Made by a program: the position numbers and the translations under genes. Positions 18,388-27,031 of a stretch of DNA of 47,434 bases are shown piece by piece (the first letter of the stretch is position 1; every line of letters starts with the position of its first letter). Below the pieces are notes generated by a model. It did not search any database. It saw only the letters and a list, made by a program, of their open reading frames with translations, and was not told the DNA's origin. Location: contig CAKOHH010000008.1 in NCBI GenBank assembly GCA_934085675.1, positions 1-47,434 of the forward strand. The letters run 5' to 3'. The DNA is from an uncultured Bacilli bacterium (GTDB taxonomy: Bacteria; Bacillota_I; Bacilli_A; RF39; UBA660).

Positions 18388-19495
18388 CTATTTATATACT
18401 CTTTCGTTTTGATTACCTATTTCAATTAATGTCTGAGCAATTCCCATGTTTTTATCACGTGAAACGGCCCCAAGGGTAATTCCATCTCCGAGAATAGTAA
18501 CTTTATCATTTAACTTTACATCTTCATCGACCTTAATCATCATCATATTCATACTGATTTCACCAACGACCGGATATAATTTATCTTTAATTAATACTTT
18601 CGTAGGTCTAATACCATTCGCATATCCCACAGGTAAAATAGCTACTAGCATATCTTTCTTTACTTTATAAGTAGCCCCATAACCTAAGTATGTATTTTTT
18701 TCTACTCTTTTTATTTGAATAATTCCCGTTATAAATTTCATAGCTGGTTTCACATCTAAAGTGACATTTAAGGTAGTTTTACTAATATGCCATATTTTTA
18801 AGTCCTACCTTACTTTCTGTGGGACATACATTATAACCGTATAATAAAATTCCAACACGAAAAGCATTCACAAAAGAAGGTCGTTCATGAATCATTAAAT
18901 TCACACTGGAAGAAAGATGAACCATAGGAATTTCTTTTAAATCAATTAAACTCGTTATCTTTTGAAATTTTTTTATTTGTTCATCATAATGTCTATCAAA
19001 AATACCTGTGGTGGCTAAATGCGTATAAATACCTTCTAATTCTAAATACTCGGTACTTTTAATTAAATTAACGGCTGTAAAAACATCTTGTTCATTTTGA
19101 AAACCAAGGCGTCCCATTCCTGAATCTATTTGTAAATGTAATTTAACAGGTTCTTTTATATGTAAAGAAAGTAAATTAACAAGATATTCATGACTAGGTA
19201 TGGATAAAGTAATTTTGTTTCGAATCGCAGTGGGTAAATCTTCCTTGGTAATAGGTTGCAAACACAAAACAGGAATATCTTGGTCATACTTTCTAATTTC
19301 TAAGGCTTCTTTAAGATAAGAAACAGCAATGTAATCGGCACCACCTTTTTTTACTTCTTCAACAATTTTTTCGCCATGTCCATAAGCACCTGATTTTAAA
19401 ACCGCAATCATGTAGGTATATTCAGCATAAGTTTTTTTGATTTCCAAAACATTATGTAATATATTTTGCGTATTTATTTCCACGTATGTTTTCAT
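18388..19495 (-). pseudogene. alr: alanine racemase, interrupted by a +1 frameshift
   Basis: Alanine racemase is a PLP enzyme supplying D-alanine for peptidoglycan. The N-terminal half (19495-18782) carries VLKSGAYGHG with the PLP lysine, HLQIDSGMGRLG and THLATTG. The C-terminal half (read to 18388) carries GYGATY with the catalytic Tyr, LPVGYANGIRP and VVGEISMNMMM. They lie in different frames. The first half hits TAG just after KVGLKNMAY. Removing one A from the A5 run at 18795-18799 joins it to an open KIWHISKTTLNVTL segment that links the halves. So a single-base insertion, a sequencing error, or slippage splits the gene. The start is ATG 19495, after AGGAGG. Confidence 0.85.
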
Positions 19496-19505
19496 GCTTT
19501 TCCTC

Positions 19506-19754
19506 CTACTTATGGGTTTCATGATAATAGCTATAATCGGCTAGTTCACGAGCCACATTTTCAAGTTCATCATATTCTTCATCAGAACCTATTTCTGATA
19601 AGTAAAAAAGTAAATCTTTATTACTTTTAACATTTTGATAAGGAATATGATATTCTTCTAAAACTTTCCTTTGATAATTTGTTAAATATAAATTATCTTT
19701 AATATGAACTAATTTGTTTTGTTCTACTATGTTAGTAAAATCTTCTTCTTTCAT
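19506..19754 (-). CDS. small conserved hypothetical protein
   Basis: An acidic protein of about 82 residues without membrane segments or cysteines. I recognise no family with confidence; the layout (IVEQNKLVHIKDNLYLTNYQRKVLEEYHIPY, then an acidic helix) resembles small conserved Bacillota proteins of unknown function. I start at ATG 19754, preceded by AGAGGTG with good spacing. It lies eleven bases upstream of the alanine racemase start, so it probably heads the operon with alr and the ATP-grasp gene. Confidence 0.65.
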   Translation of the reverse strand: MKEEDFTNIVEQNKLVHIKDNLYLTNYQRKVLEEYHIPYQNVKSNKDLLFYLSEIGSDEEYDELENVARELADYSYYHETHK

Positions 19755-19822
19755 CTCAAACACCTCTTTTATCTTATCATATTTTTCTTCTTTTGGGATA
19801 TATTATTACAAATGGTGATTCA

Positions 19823-20275
19823 ATGAAAAATAAACTAAAAAATTTACAGCAAATATTTACTCCTTTAATAGGTGGAACAATTGTTAGTTTTATTATTAAA
19901 GATAGTTTAAATTATCAAGATATGGTAAAACCTCTTTTGGCACCACCTAAAATAGTTTTTCCTATCGCGTGGACAATCCTTTATCTATTAATTGGCTATG
20001 CTTATTATAAAAATAGACAAGTTAGTGAGAATAAGGAAACAATGATGTTATATTATATTGGTCTCATATTAAATTTTATTTGGCCAATCATTTTCTTTAA
20101 TTTTAAACTTTATTTAGTTGCTTTATTTGTTATTTGTCTTTTAATAGGTTTTACATACTTGTTATTCTCAAACTATAAAAAAGAAAGTCCCCTTTCCGGA
20201 ACTTTACTAATTTTTTACTTAGTTTGGCTAATATTTGCAACTTATTTAAATATAGGAATTTATATTTTAAATTAA
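19823..20275 (+). CDS. tspO: TspO/MBR family membrane protein
   Basis: TspO proteins are five-helix membrane proteins that bind porphyrins and related ligands. The sequence has the family hallmarks: APPKIVFPIAWTILYLLIGYA near residue 40, LNFIWPIIFFNFKLYLVAL, and a last helix with VWLIFATYLNIGIYILN. The length of 150 residues is standard. I start at ATG 19823, preceded by GGTGATTCA; the frame is open to a TTG at 19793 without a ribosome binding site. Its end overlaps the end of the convergent helicase gene by four bases. Confidence 0.88.
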   Translation: MKNKLKNLQQIFTPLIGGTIVSFIIKDSLNYQDMVKPLLAPPKIVFPIAWTILYLLIGYAYYKNRQVSENKETMMLYYIGLILNFIWPIIFFNFKLYLVALFVICLLIGFTYLLFSNYKKESPLSGTLLIFYLVWLIFATYLNIGIYILN

Positions 20276-23200
20276 TCTTTATTTTCATAAGCAAGTAAAT
20301 CACGAATATCTTTTTCTGATAAACTTTTTAAGTAAGTATTATCGTCCATTTCTTCTTCTATCATTTTATCTGATAAAAGTTTTTTCTTTTCTTGTAAAGA
20401 TAATATTTTTTCTTCAATCGTACCTTTACAAATCAATTTAATAACTTCGACTGTTTTCGTTTGACCAATACGATGAGTTCGGTCGGTGGCTTGATTCTCT
20501 GCTTGAGGATTCCACCATAAATCTAAGTGGATAACTACATCAGCACTCGTTAAATTAAGCCCTGTACCACCACTTTTAAGCATAATCAAAAACACATTTG
20601 TCTTATCTTTATTAAAAGCATCTACTAAAATTTGTCTTTGTTTACTTGGTACAGATCCATCAATAACATATGTCGAAATATCTTCCTTATTTAAGGCGTC
20701 TTTAACAAGATAAAGAGCTGTTTTAAAACTTGTAAAGAGTAAAATTTTATGACCATTGGAAACTAGTTCTTTAACCGTATCTAGTAAGGCTTCCATTTTA
20801 GCACTTTCCCCTTTGTAATTGGCATCATAAATTGAAGGATGAATACATATTTGTCTTAAACGCGTTAAAAGGGCCAAAATCATCATTTTATTCTTCGTAA
20901 AACCACCAGTATTTACAAGTTTATCCACTTCATCATTAACCCGTTTTACCTCGGCTGCATAATATTTCTTTTGCATTTCATTTAAATCAATAAAAATATT
21001 ATTTTCAATTTTATCTGGTAAGTCTTTAATAACGTCTTTTTTCTTTCTTCTTAAAATAAATGGTTTTACCTGAGCCTTTAAATTAGTCAACAATTTATTG
21101 GTATCTTCATCAAAGTCTTTAATGTTATATTTTTGTTGAAATTTTACTAAACTAGATAAGAATCCTGGCATTATAAAGTCAAAAATACTCCATAATTCTG
21201 TGATTGTATTTTCAATAGGTGTTCCAGTTAAGGCTATTTTTGTTTCAGACGTAATGCTTTTAACGGCTTTTGTAAGTCCCGTTTTAGGATTTTTGATATT
21301 TTGCGCTTCATCAATAACAAAAACACGATAATCTTTGGTTTCATAGATGTCTAAATCTTCTCTTAATAAGCCATATGATGTGATGTAAATATTTCCATCA
21401 TATTTTTGTAAGAGTTCTTGTCTTTCTTGACGGTTTCCCGCGAAGACTTGATAAGATAAGTCAGGAGCAAATTTATTAAATTCATTTTCCCAGTTGTAAA
21501 CTAAGGCAGTAGGACAAACAATTAAAAATTTACTATCTTTATTTTCTTCATACATTTTTTTAATAAACATGATTGTTTGTAATGATTTTCCAAGGCCCAT
21601 TTCATCGGCTAGAATACCTCCAAAACCACATTTACAAATCATATACAACCATTTGACACCACTTACTTGATAATCACGTAAAGTATTTAACTCTTCTTGA
21701 GTAAATTTCAAATCGCTATTTTTAAATTCTTTAAATTGATTAATAAAGTTTTGAAAAAGAGAATCTGTTTCAATAATGCCATATTTTTTTTCTTTTAAAG
21801 AATCTAAATATAAAGCTCGATACTTAGGGATTGTTTTATTTTCCATGTCTTCTTTAGTTAAATCTAAGTCTTCGGTTAAGTTATTTAGTTCTTGTAATTT
21901 TTCTTGTTCTAAAGACAAGATATCCCCGTTTTGTAAACGATAATACTTCTTTTTATTTTTGATAGACGCTAAGATACTATCTAACTCATCATTATCGACA
22001 TTGCCAAGATCAAAATCAAAGTGTAAAATTTGATCTTTACCAATGCTAAAATGGGTTGTCACAGAGTTGTTTTTTATTAAATTAGTATTTTTTAGCTTTT
22101 CTGAAGTATAAACAGGATATTTACTTGATATTTCATCTAAACCATTATCGACAAATGCACACATCAAATCAAAGTCATCTAATAGGTAGAGATTATTTAA
22201 TTTATGGAAACCATAATTATCTAAGATAGAAACAGTTTCATTTTCATAATCAATATCCCGAATAACATTACCAGCATCCGCGAAATAAGAAATTTCTTCA
22301 TTATTATATACAAATTTAGGAGTACAATTAATATCATTTTCATTCAAATCAAAGTAAAACTTAACACTTGGTTTTGCCTCAATAACAAGATTGCTAACGG
22401 ATTCATCTAATTCTAATTTATCTTTAATCGCTCTTAAGACACTTTTTTGGAAACTTGGAAAATCATTTTCGTCAAAAACAAGTTCTTGTAAATCATTATC
22501 TAAAATTTCATTTAGTAAAACCATTTGTTTCTTATCTAAATGATAAATCGTGTTGTCATTGAATAAATATTCCCCATCACTCGTTAAAAAGCAAGTTTGT
22601 TTTATTATGACTTTTAAGTGATATTGATGACCTTCTTTAGATAAATTAGTTTGAAAAGGAAAGCTATTTATAATGGGGGTTATTTCTTTTTGATCATTGA
22701 CATATACCCCTTCTTTATAAATGTTAAATAAACTTTTTACTTCGGAACTATCAATATAGACGTCATTGCCACTGTAATAATGACGTGATTTTAAATTTTT
22801 AATAAATTCTAAAAAACGTAAAGATTTATCACTCAAATAATGTTTAGAAGGTTCATAACAAAAATTAGAGCCAAAGCGGTAACTCATCTCTGATTTTAAA
22901 GAGGTATAAAAGTTATTAAATTTTCCTAATAAAGCGTAAGTTTTATCTTGACCAATTTTAGCCTTTAATTGAATAGATGTACCATATGATGAACTACCAC
23001 CAATAGATAATTCTGGAAAAAGAAAGACTTCTTTTTTATTGATTTTTTCCTCACTATATTCTTTTTCCATTAATTGAAATAGTTGTGTTGTTTTTTGTTG
23101 AACAGTTTTTTCAACCTTTTTAGCAAATAAAACATCTGAATAACAAATTAAACATGCCGCTACATGTTTACAAGAACGTGTCCTAATAAATTGTGGGCAA

Positions 23201-23415
23201 GTACAATAAACATCTTTTATGTTATTAAGACGGTCCACATCTATTTGAACAATGTACTTACGATAACTTGATTCTGATTCGACTAAGAATTGATGTTTTT
23301 TATCAGATTTTCCTGTCGAACTAACATGTTCTATATAATCTTCGTTGTAATCAAGGCCTTTGTTATAGTCAACTTCATTCACCCAATCAAGTATCTTATT
23401 TTGTAATTCATCCAT
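20272..23415 (-). CDS. SWIM zinc finger SNF2-family helicase
   Basis: A 1047-residue protein of the bacterial SNF2 group. The SWIM zinc finger (CTCPQFIRTRSCKH) lies near residues 72-88. The Swi2/Snf2 motor begins near 580: DEMGLGKS (motif I, about 605), VIDEAQNIKNP (motif II, about 702), ALTGTPIEN (III), GTGLNL (V) and DRTHRIGQT (VI, about 983). Such proteins translocate on double-stranded DNA and remodel protein-DNA complexes; in bacteria their exact role is mostly unknown, some acting in transcription recycling or defence. GAGGTGGTAAT precedes the ATG. No defence partner lies beside it, so I treat it as a general cellular ATPase. Confidence 0.92.
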   Translation of the reverse strand: MDELQNKILDWVNEVDYNKGLDYNEDYIEHVSSTGKSDKKHQFLVESESSYRKYIVQIDVDRLNNIKDVYCTCPQFIRTRSCKHVAACLICYSDVLFAKKVEKTVQQKTTQLFQLMEKEYSEEKINKKEVFLFPELSIGGSSSYGTSIQLKAKIGQDKTYALLGKFNNFYTSLKSEMSYRFGSNFCYEPSKHYLSDKSLRFLEFIKNLKSRHYYSGNDVYIDSSEVKSLFNIYKEGVYVNDQKEITPIINSFPFQTNLSKEGHQYHLKVIIKQTCFLTSDGEYLFNDNTIYHLDKKQMVLLNEILDNDLQELVFDENDFPSFQKSVLRAIKDKLELDESVSNLVIEAKPSVKFYFDLNENDINCTPKFVYNNEEISYFADAGNVIRDIDYENETVSILDNYGFHKLNNLYLLDDFDLMCAFVDNGLDEISSKYPVYTSEKLKNTNLIKNNSVTTHFSIGKDQILHFDFDLGNVDNDELDSILASIKNKKKYYRLQNGDILSLEQEKLQELNNLTEDLDLTKEDMENKTIPKYRALYLDSLKEKKYGIIETDSLFQNFINQFKEFKNSDLKFTQEELNTLRDYQVSGVKWLYMICKCGFGGILADEMGLGKSLQTIMFIKKMYEENKDSKFLIVCPTALVYNWENEFNKFAPDLSYQVFAGNRQERQELLQKYDGNIYITSYGLLREDLDIYETKDYRVFVIDEAQNIKNPKTGLTKAVKSITSETKIALTGTPIENTITELWSIFDFIMPGFLSSLVKFQQKYNIKDFDEDTNKLLTNLKAQVKPFILRRKKKDVIKDLPDKIENNIFIDLNEMQKKYYAAEVKRVNDEVDKLVNTGGFTKNKMMILALLTRLRQICIHPSIYDANYKGESAKMEALLDTVKELVSNGHKILLFTSFKTALYLVKDALNKEDISTYVIDGSVPSKQRQILVDAFNKDKTNVFLIMLKSGGTGLNLTSADVVIHLDLWWNPQAENQATDRTHRIGQTKTVEVIKLICKGTIEEKILSLQEKKKLLSDKMIEEEMDDNTYLKSLSEKDIRDLLAYENKD

Positions 23416-23443
23416 ATTACCACCTCTTTAAAGCAATAAATTT

Positions 23444-23471
23444 ATTGTAGCATATAATTTTTATTTTTCAA
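23444..23471 (-). promoter_or_regulatory. probable promoter of the SNF2 gene
   Basis: Minus strand -35 TTGAAA (23471-23466), 16-base spacer, -10 TACAAT (23449-23444), about 30 bases before the start codon. Confidence 0.4.
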
Positions 23472-23483
23472 CAAGTATGAATT

Positions 23484-23502
23484 AAAAAAAGCAATCATTG
23501 CT
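23484..23502 (-). terminator. terminator of the tRNA cluster
   Basis: AGCAA/TTGCT hairpin with a tight loop followed by seven T on the minus strand. A second palindrome (TTCGAATAATTCGAA, 23524-23538) lies just upstream and may assist processing. Confidence 0.6.
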
Positions 23503-23549
23503 GATTACCTTATCTATAAAAAGTTCGAATAATTCGAAAAATTTTTCAA

Positions 23550-23625
<76 letters not shown>

Positions 23626-23631
23626 ATAAGA

Positions 23632-23708
23632 TGGCGGTTCGTACGGGATTCGAACCCGTGGTCTTCTGCGTGACAGGCAGACGTCATAGGCCTCTAGACT
23701 AACGAACC
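23632..23708 (-). tRNA. tRNA-Asp (GTC)
   Basis: Acceptor GGTTCGT/ACGAACC, anticodon stem TCTGC/GCAGA around loop CTGTCAC (GTC), T-arm GGGTTCGAATCCC, encoded CCA. Six bases separate it from tRNA-Phe. Confidence 0.95.
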
Positions 23709-23709
23709 A

Positions 23710-23786
<77 letters not shown>

Positions 23787-23798
23787 ATAAATATAAAA

Positions 23799-23891
23799 TG
23801 GCGGAGGAAAAGGGATTCGAACCCCTGCGCCGCTTTCGCGACCTCTCGGTTTTCAAGACCGATCCCTTCAACCGGACTTGGGTATTCCTCC
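23799..23891 (-). tRNA. tRNA-Ser (TGA)
   Basis: Long-variable-arm tRNA of 93 bases. Acceptor GGAGGAA/TTCCTCC, anticodon loop CTTGAAA (TGA), variable arm GGTCGCGAAAGCGGCG, encoded CCA. Confidence 0.95.
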
Positions 23892-23901
23892 ACAAATAAA
23901 A

Positions 23902-23990
23902 TGGTGCCCGAGGCCGGACTTGAACCGGCACGGGTTTTAACACCCGCAGGATTTTAAGTCCTGTGCGTCTACCTATTCCGCCACTCGGGC
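23902..23990 (-). tRNA. tRNA-Leu (TAA)
   Basis: Class II tRNA of 89 bases. Acceptor GCCCGAG/CTCGGGC, anticodon stem CAGGA/TCCTG with loop CTTAAAA (TAA), long variable arm, encoded CCA. First gene of the cluster. Confidence 0.95.
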
Positions 23991-24020
23991 AGGCACTGTC
24001 TTAACTAATAAGACTATTAC

Positions 24021-24049
24021 ATTATAATAGTAAAAATGAGATTTGGCAA
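24021..24049 (-). promoter_or_regulatory. promoter of the five-tRNA cluster
   Basis: Minus strand -35 TTGCCA (24049-24044), 17-base spacer, -10 TATAAT (24026-24021). It lies about 30 bases before tRNA-Leu, and no other promoter is visible inside the cluster. Confidence 0.8.
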
Positions 24050-24056
24050 GTTTTTT

Positions 24057-24401
24057 TTATCTTTTTCCGTTCATTTGGTCTAATTTTTCTTTCATCCATA
24101 TAGGTAATTGTATTTTTAAAGGGGTAAAACCGTGATCAATATGAAAATCTTTCTCTTTTCCATAGTCAGTATCTTTAATAGAACATTTAATTTTTTTATT
24201 GATAGTATCTACTTCTAAAATACGACAAGTTACCTCTTCGCCAAGTGAACCATATTCATGAACATCCTTAACAAAATATTGACTTAATTCTGAAATATGA
24301 ATAAGGCCTGTATAACCATTTTCAAAATTTAAAAAAATACCATAATCTTCAAAACCGCTTATTTTACCTTTTATTATATCTCCAGTTTGATAGTTTATCA
24401 T
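24057..24401 (-). CDS. S1-domain RNA-binding protein (YabR/GSP13/CvfD-like)
   Basis: A 114-residue protein whose first ~75 residues form one S1 RNA-binding domain: GDIIKGKISGFEDYGIFLNF, then YTGLIHISELS and VTCRILEVDTINKKIKCSIKD. The C-terminal tail is polar. Members of this small single-S1 family (general stress protein 13, CvfD) associate with ribosomes or mRNAs and adjust expression under stress. A GGAGG-containing site precedes the ATG. It is divergent from the NifU-like gene. Confidence 0.85.
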   Translation of the reverse strand: MINYQTGDIIKGKISGFEDYGIFLNFENGYTGLIHISELSQYFVKDVHEYGSLGEEVTCRILEVDTINKKIKCSIKDTDYGKEKDFHIDHGFTPLKIQLPIWMKEKLDQMNGKR

Positions 24402-24488
24402 GTTTCCTCCGTCTTCTTAATTATAAACAATTTTTCTTTACTTGTTAAGCCAAAAATCATATAATTATTTAATGAAAGGACAACGTTT

Positions 24489-24728
24489 ATGGAAAATATA
24501 GATAAAATTAACCAAGTCAAAGAACTTTTAGATGATATTCGTCCCTTTTTAAATATGGAAGGTGGCGACATCGAATTTATCAAATTAGAAGATGATTATA
24601 TATATGTTAAATTAACGGGAGCCTGTGCCATGTGTGGTTATCAAGATGTCACTTTAAAAGACAATATCTTAGCCTACATTCAAGAAGATATGAAAGAAAT
24701 TAAAGGAATTATAAATGTTGAGTTATGA
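24489..24728 (+). CDS. NifU-like Fe-S scaffold domain protein (YutI-type)
   Basis: A stand-alone NifU C-terminal domain of 79 residues. VKELLDDIRPFLNMEGGDIEFI leads to GACAMCGYQDVTLKD, whose CxxC pair binds or transfers an Fe-S cluster, and the end I-GIINVEL is typical. Such proteins pass assembled clusters to target enzymes. AAAGGA lies nine bases before the ATG. The gene overlaps the end of the convergent YutH-like gene by six bases. In Bacillus subtilis the counterpart yutI also lies in the yut region with yutH. Confidence 0.9.
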   Translation: MENIDKINQVKELLDDIRPFLNMEGGDIEFIKLEDDYIYVKLTGACAMCGYQDVTLKDNILAYIQEDMKEIKGIINVEL

Positions 24729-25649
24729 TTCTTTTTTTATGAGCCAATCAATTTTTTCTAAGGGAACATACTGGTTCATCAATGAATAAGAATCCTTTAA
24801 AAATTGCTCATATTCATTTACCTTATCGGTATAAAAAAGGACTTCATCAGCATCTAAATTATCCTCTAAAACTTTTTCATGAACATCAAAGTAATAAGAT
24901 GGATAAAGAAGACGGGCAAATAATAACCCCATTTGATAAGCACTAGGTTTTCTTACGTCTATATAAGCCTTTAAATCAATTAAAGCATCTTTAGCGTTAT
25001 AAAAGAAAAGATTTTTTAGATATTCACCAATATCTCTTTCACAAACATCAAATAATAAATTAAGGGGATTATCAAAATTAAGTCTTAAATTAGGATACAC
25101 TACTCTTTTATGGGCTAAAACAAGCATAGAATGTTCTTTGGGAAATCTTCTATTAAGGCTATTAATGTAACTAATCGCATTTTCAGCAAGGCCCACATAG
25201 TAACTAAAACTATTTAAAAGAGTTGGGACATTTTTGCCAAGTTCACTCATTTGATATTCTAAATAATCCACTTTGCTACTCCAAAGATTTTCCCAATTAT
25301 TTTGATACAAAGATTCCACTTTAGGTGTAACAAGATACTCTTTTTGAAAATTAATGATATCAAAAAGATCATATTCTTTTTTTTCATCCGTCATTTCTAT
25401 TAACACATAATTTTTATTATCCACTTTTGTTAAATAAGAACCAAAGACATTCATAATAAAAGGAAAAATATTACTTTTTCGTCTTTGTAATTCTTGCATA
25501 ACTTCTAGTAATATTTTAAAGTTTTTCTCATCTCTTTTTACTAAACTAAAATAATAAGTTTTATCATTATAGGTAAAAGTAGAAAAATGGGGATAATCTT
25601 TTAAATCAATAGGATTAATATGATAAGCATATAAAATATTTTCTTTCAT
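24723..25649 (-). CDS. YutH/CotS-like kinase-fold protein (spore coat-associated family)
   Basis: The 308-residue protein looks like a degenerate aminoglycoside-phosphotransferase/choline-kinase fold: a beta-rich N-lobe (TFTYNDKTYYFSLVKRDEKN), a C-lobe with VLAHKRV at the position of the usual catalytic loop, and a FDVCERDIGEYLKN segment that recalls CotS/YutH spore coat proteins. The catalytic HxD is not preserved (HKR), so it may not be an active kinase. The assignment is tentative. Synteny (NifU-like, YutH-like, YutD, YunB in this order) supports it. Confidence 0.55.
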   Translation of the reverse strand: MKENILYAYHINPIDLKDYPHFSTFTYNDKTYYFSLVKRDEKNFKILLEVMQELQRRKSNIFPFIMNVFGSYLTKVDNKNYVLIEMTDEKKEYDLFDIINFQKEYLVTPKVESLYQNNWENLWSSKVDYLEYQMSELGKNVPTLLNSFSYYVGLAENAISYINSLNRRFPKEHSMLVLAHKRVVYPNLRLNFDNPLNLLFDVCERDIGEYLKNLFFYNAKDALIDLKAYIDVRKPSAYQMGLLFARLLYPSYYFDVHEKVLEDNLDADEVLFYTDKVNEYEQFLKDSYSLMNQYVPLEKIDWLIKKES

Positions 25650-25690
25650 ACTGATATTTATGAAAAAAATTCGAGATTTATTCTCGAATT

Positions 25691-26401
25691 TTAAGCAATT
25701 CTTCTCGCATTATCAAAGGCTTGATTTGCAATTGTTTCTGCTGCTTGAGCATTTTTTAAATGCTCAGTAGCCTTTTCTTGAAGATTAATTATTTTTTTTT
25801 TATCATCCGCAAGTGTTTGTAATTCAGTACTAATTTTATTTTGAAATTCTGTTTCCAAAACTGAAATCTTTTGATGATATTCTTCTTCGATGGCTGCTTT
25901 TTTATTTTTATATTCCTCAAAAACAGAAAGAATATTATTAGTTTCTGATTCGTTAACCACAGTTGGCTCTGTAACTACTGGTTCAGCAGGTTGTGTCGTA
26001 ACACTTTCTGTAAATGGATTAGCAACTGGCTCACTCATTACCCCTGACATATCTACTTTTTCATCTGCAAAATTAGCAGGATTCATAACTGGAGCAGCTG
26101 GTTCTTCCACAATAGGAGGCACAGGATTAATCTGTGGAGCTACTACATCTTTAGCAACAGGTGGTGGAGTTAAAACGGTTTCATTCATAGCATTAATACT
26201 TGGAATAGCTTGTTCAACTACTGGTTCTACCGTAACTTCTGGAGTTACAGAAACATGACTAGTTTTATAAACATTTATTATAGAAACCATATTATTCTTT
26301 AAGGTGTCGAGTTGTGTAGCACTTAAAGCAAGTTTTGTTACATCCCCAAGATTTTTATTCACAGCTGTAACGGTTTCGATATTTATGACTTTACTATTCA
26401 T
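25691..26401 (-). CDS. hypothetical Pro/Val-rich linker protein with C-terminal coiled coil
   Basis: No known family recognised. Residues 1-48 are ordinary. Residues 50-150 form a low-complexity segment of Pro, Val, Glu, Thr and Asn (such as PEVTVEPVVEQAIP) likely to be unfolded. Residues 155-236 are a long charged helix, probably a coiled coil (AIEEEYHQKISVLETEFQNK). There is no signal peptide. AGGTGTTTTATA precedes the ATG. Its start overlaps the stop of the preceding 93-residue gene by one base, so the two are coupled. A scaffold or adaptor role is possible, but nothing shows it. Confidence 0.6.
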   Translation of the reverse strand: MNSKVINIETVTAVNKNLGDVTKLALSATQLDTLKNNMVSIINVYKTSHVSVTPEVTVEPVVEQAIPSINAMNETVLTPPPVAKDVVAPQINPVPPIVEEPAAPVMNPANFADEKVDMSGVMSEPVANPFTESVTTQPAEPVVTEPTVVNESETNNILSVFEEYKNKKAAIEEEYHQKISVLETEFQNKISTELQTLADDKKKIINLQEKATEHLKNAQAAETIANQAFDNARRIA

Positions 26402-26682
26402 TATAAAACACCTACCACTTCTGTATTATTTTTTATAATATCAACGATAACACTTTTTACTTCTCCCCAGGCTAGTGTATCTGTAATGGCTTGATATGTG
26501 CCATCTTTTTCCCAAAGAAAACCAAGGACTTGATTGCCGTTATTTTCTTCATGTAAATCTACTACTAAAATAGGTACATTCTTTATATTAGGATGATTGT
26601 CATCTGTACTTTTAAAATGGCAAACAACATCATATTCTGTTTTTGTACCGTTTGGATCTGTTAATGTAATTTTATTATTCAT
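26401..26682 (-). CDS. small hypothetical protein
   Basis: A 93-residue soluble protein starting MNNKITLTDPNGTKTEYDVV. The opening resembles DUF1292-like small proteins, but the rest does not match that family clearly. A GAGGGAATAAG site precedes the ATG. It is coupled to the downstream Pro/Val-rich gene through a one-base overlap and was probably inherited with it as a unit. Confidence 0.6.
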   Translation of the reverse strand: MNNKITLTDPNGTKTEYDVVCHFKSTDDNHPNIKNVPILVVDLHEENNGNQVLGFLWEKDGTYQAITDTLAWGEVKSVIVDIIKNNTEVVGVL

Positions 26683-26742
26683 TCTTATTCCCTCACTATT
26701 CTGAAAAAATTATAGCAAAAAACTATTAAATAAGCAAGCATT

Positions 26743-27024
26743 CTACGGCTGCTCTTTACTTAAAATAAAATATTTACAACCATAAGCACAGTAATTATTT
26801 AAATATTCTTCTATTTTATCTACATCATTATAATCTTTAAAATTAGCATTGGTCTTACTATTAAAGCCTTTTAAACGAAGTTTACCATAGGCCCAATCCC
26901 CAACAATATAATCGAAAGGTAAAAAATAATCCGTAAAAACGGCCTCTAAGGCTTCTTTATCTAATGCCTCACGATAATCTTTCATAACCAAATATTTTTG
27001 ATTTAACAATAAAATATATTTCAT
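26743..27024 (-). CDS. yutD: YutD-family protein
   Basis: The 93-residue protein carries the YutD (DUF1027) core: DYIVGDWAYGKLRLKGF around residue 38 and YLNNYCAYGCKYFILS at the C-terminus. The family is widespread in Bacilli and of unknown biochemical function. AGGTGATTT precedes the ATG. It lies just after a membrane-tailed hypothetical gene on the same strand, in the same order relative to yunB as in Bacillus. Confidence 0.85.
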   Translation of the reverse strand: MKYILLLNQKYLVMKDYREALDKEALEAVFTDYFLPFDYIVGDWAYGKLRLKGFNSKTNANFKDYNDVDKIEEYLNNYCAYGCKYFILSKEQP

Positions 27025-27031
27025 AAATCAC

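Noticed and set aside
20272..23415. SNF2 helicase as part of a defence system (for example DISARM-like)
   Set aside because: No methyltransferase, PLD nuclease or DUF1998 gene lies nearby; neighbours are TspO and tRNAs.
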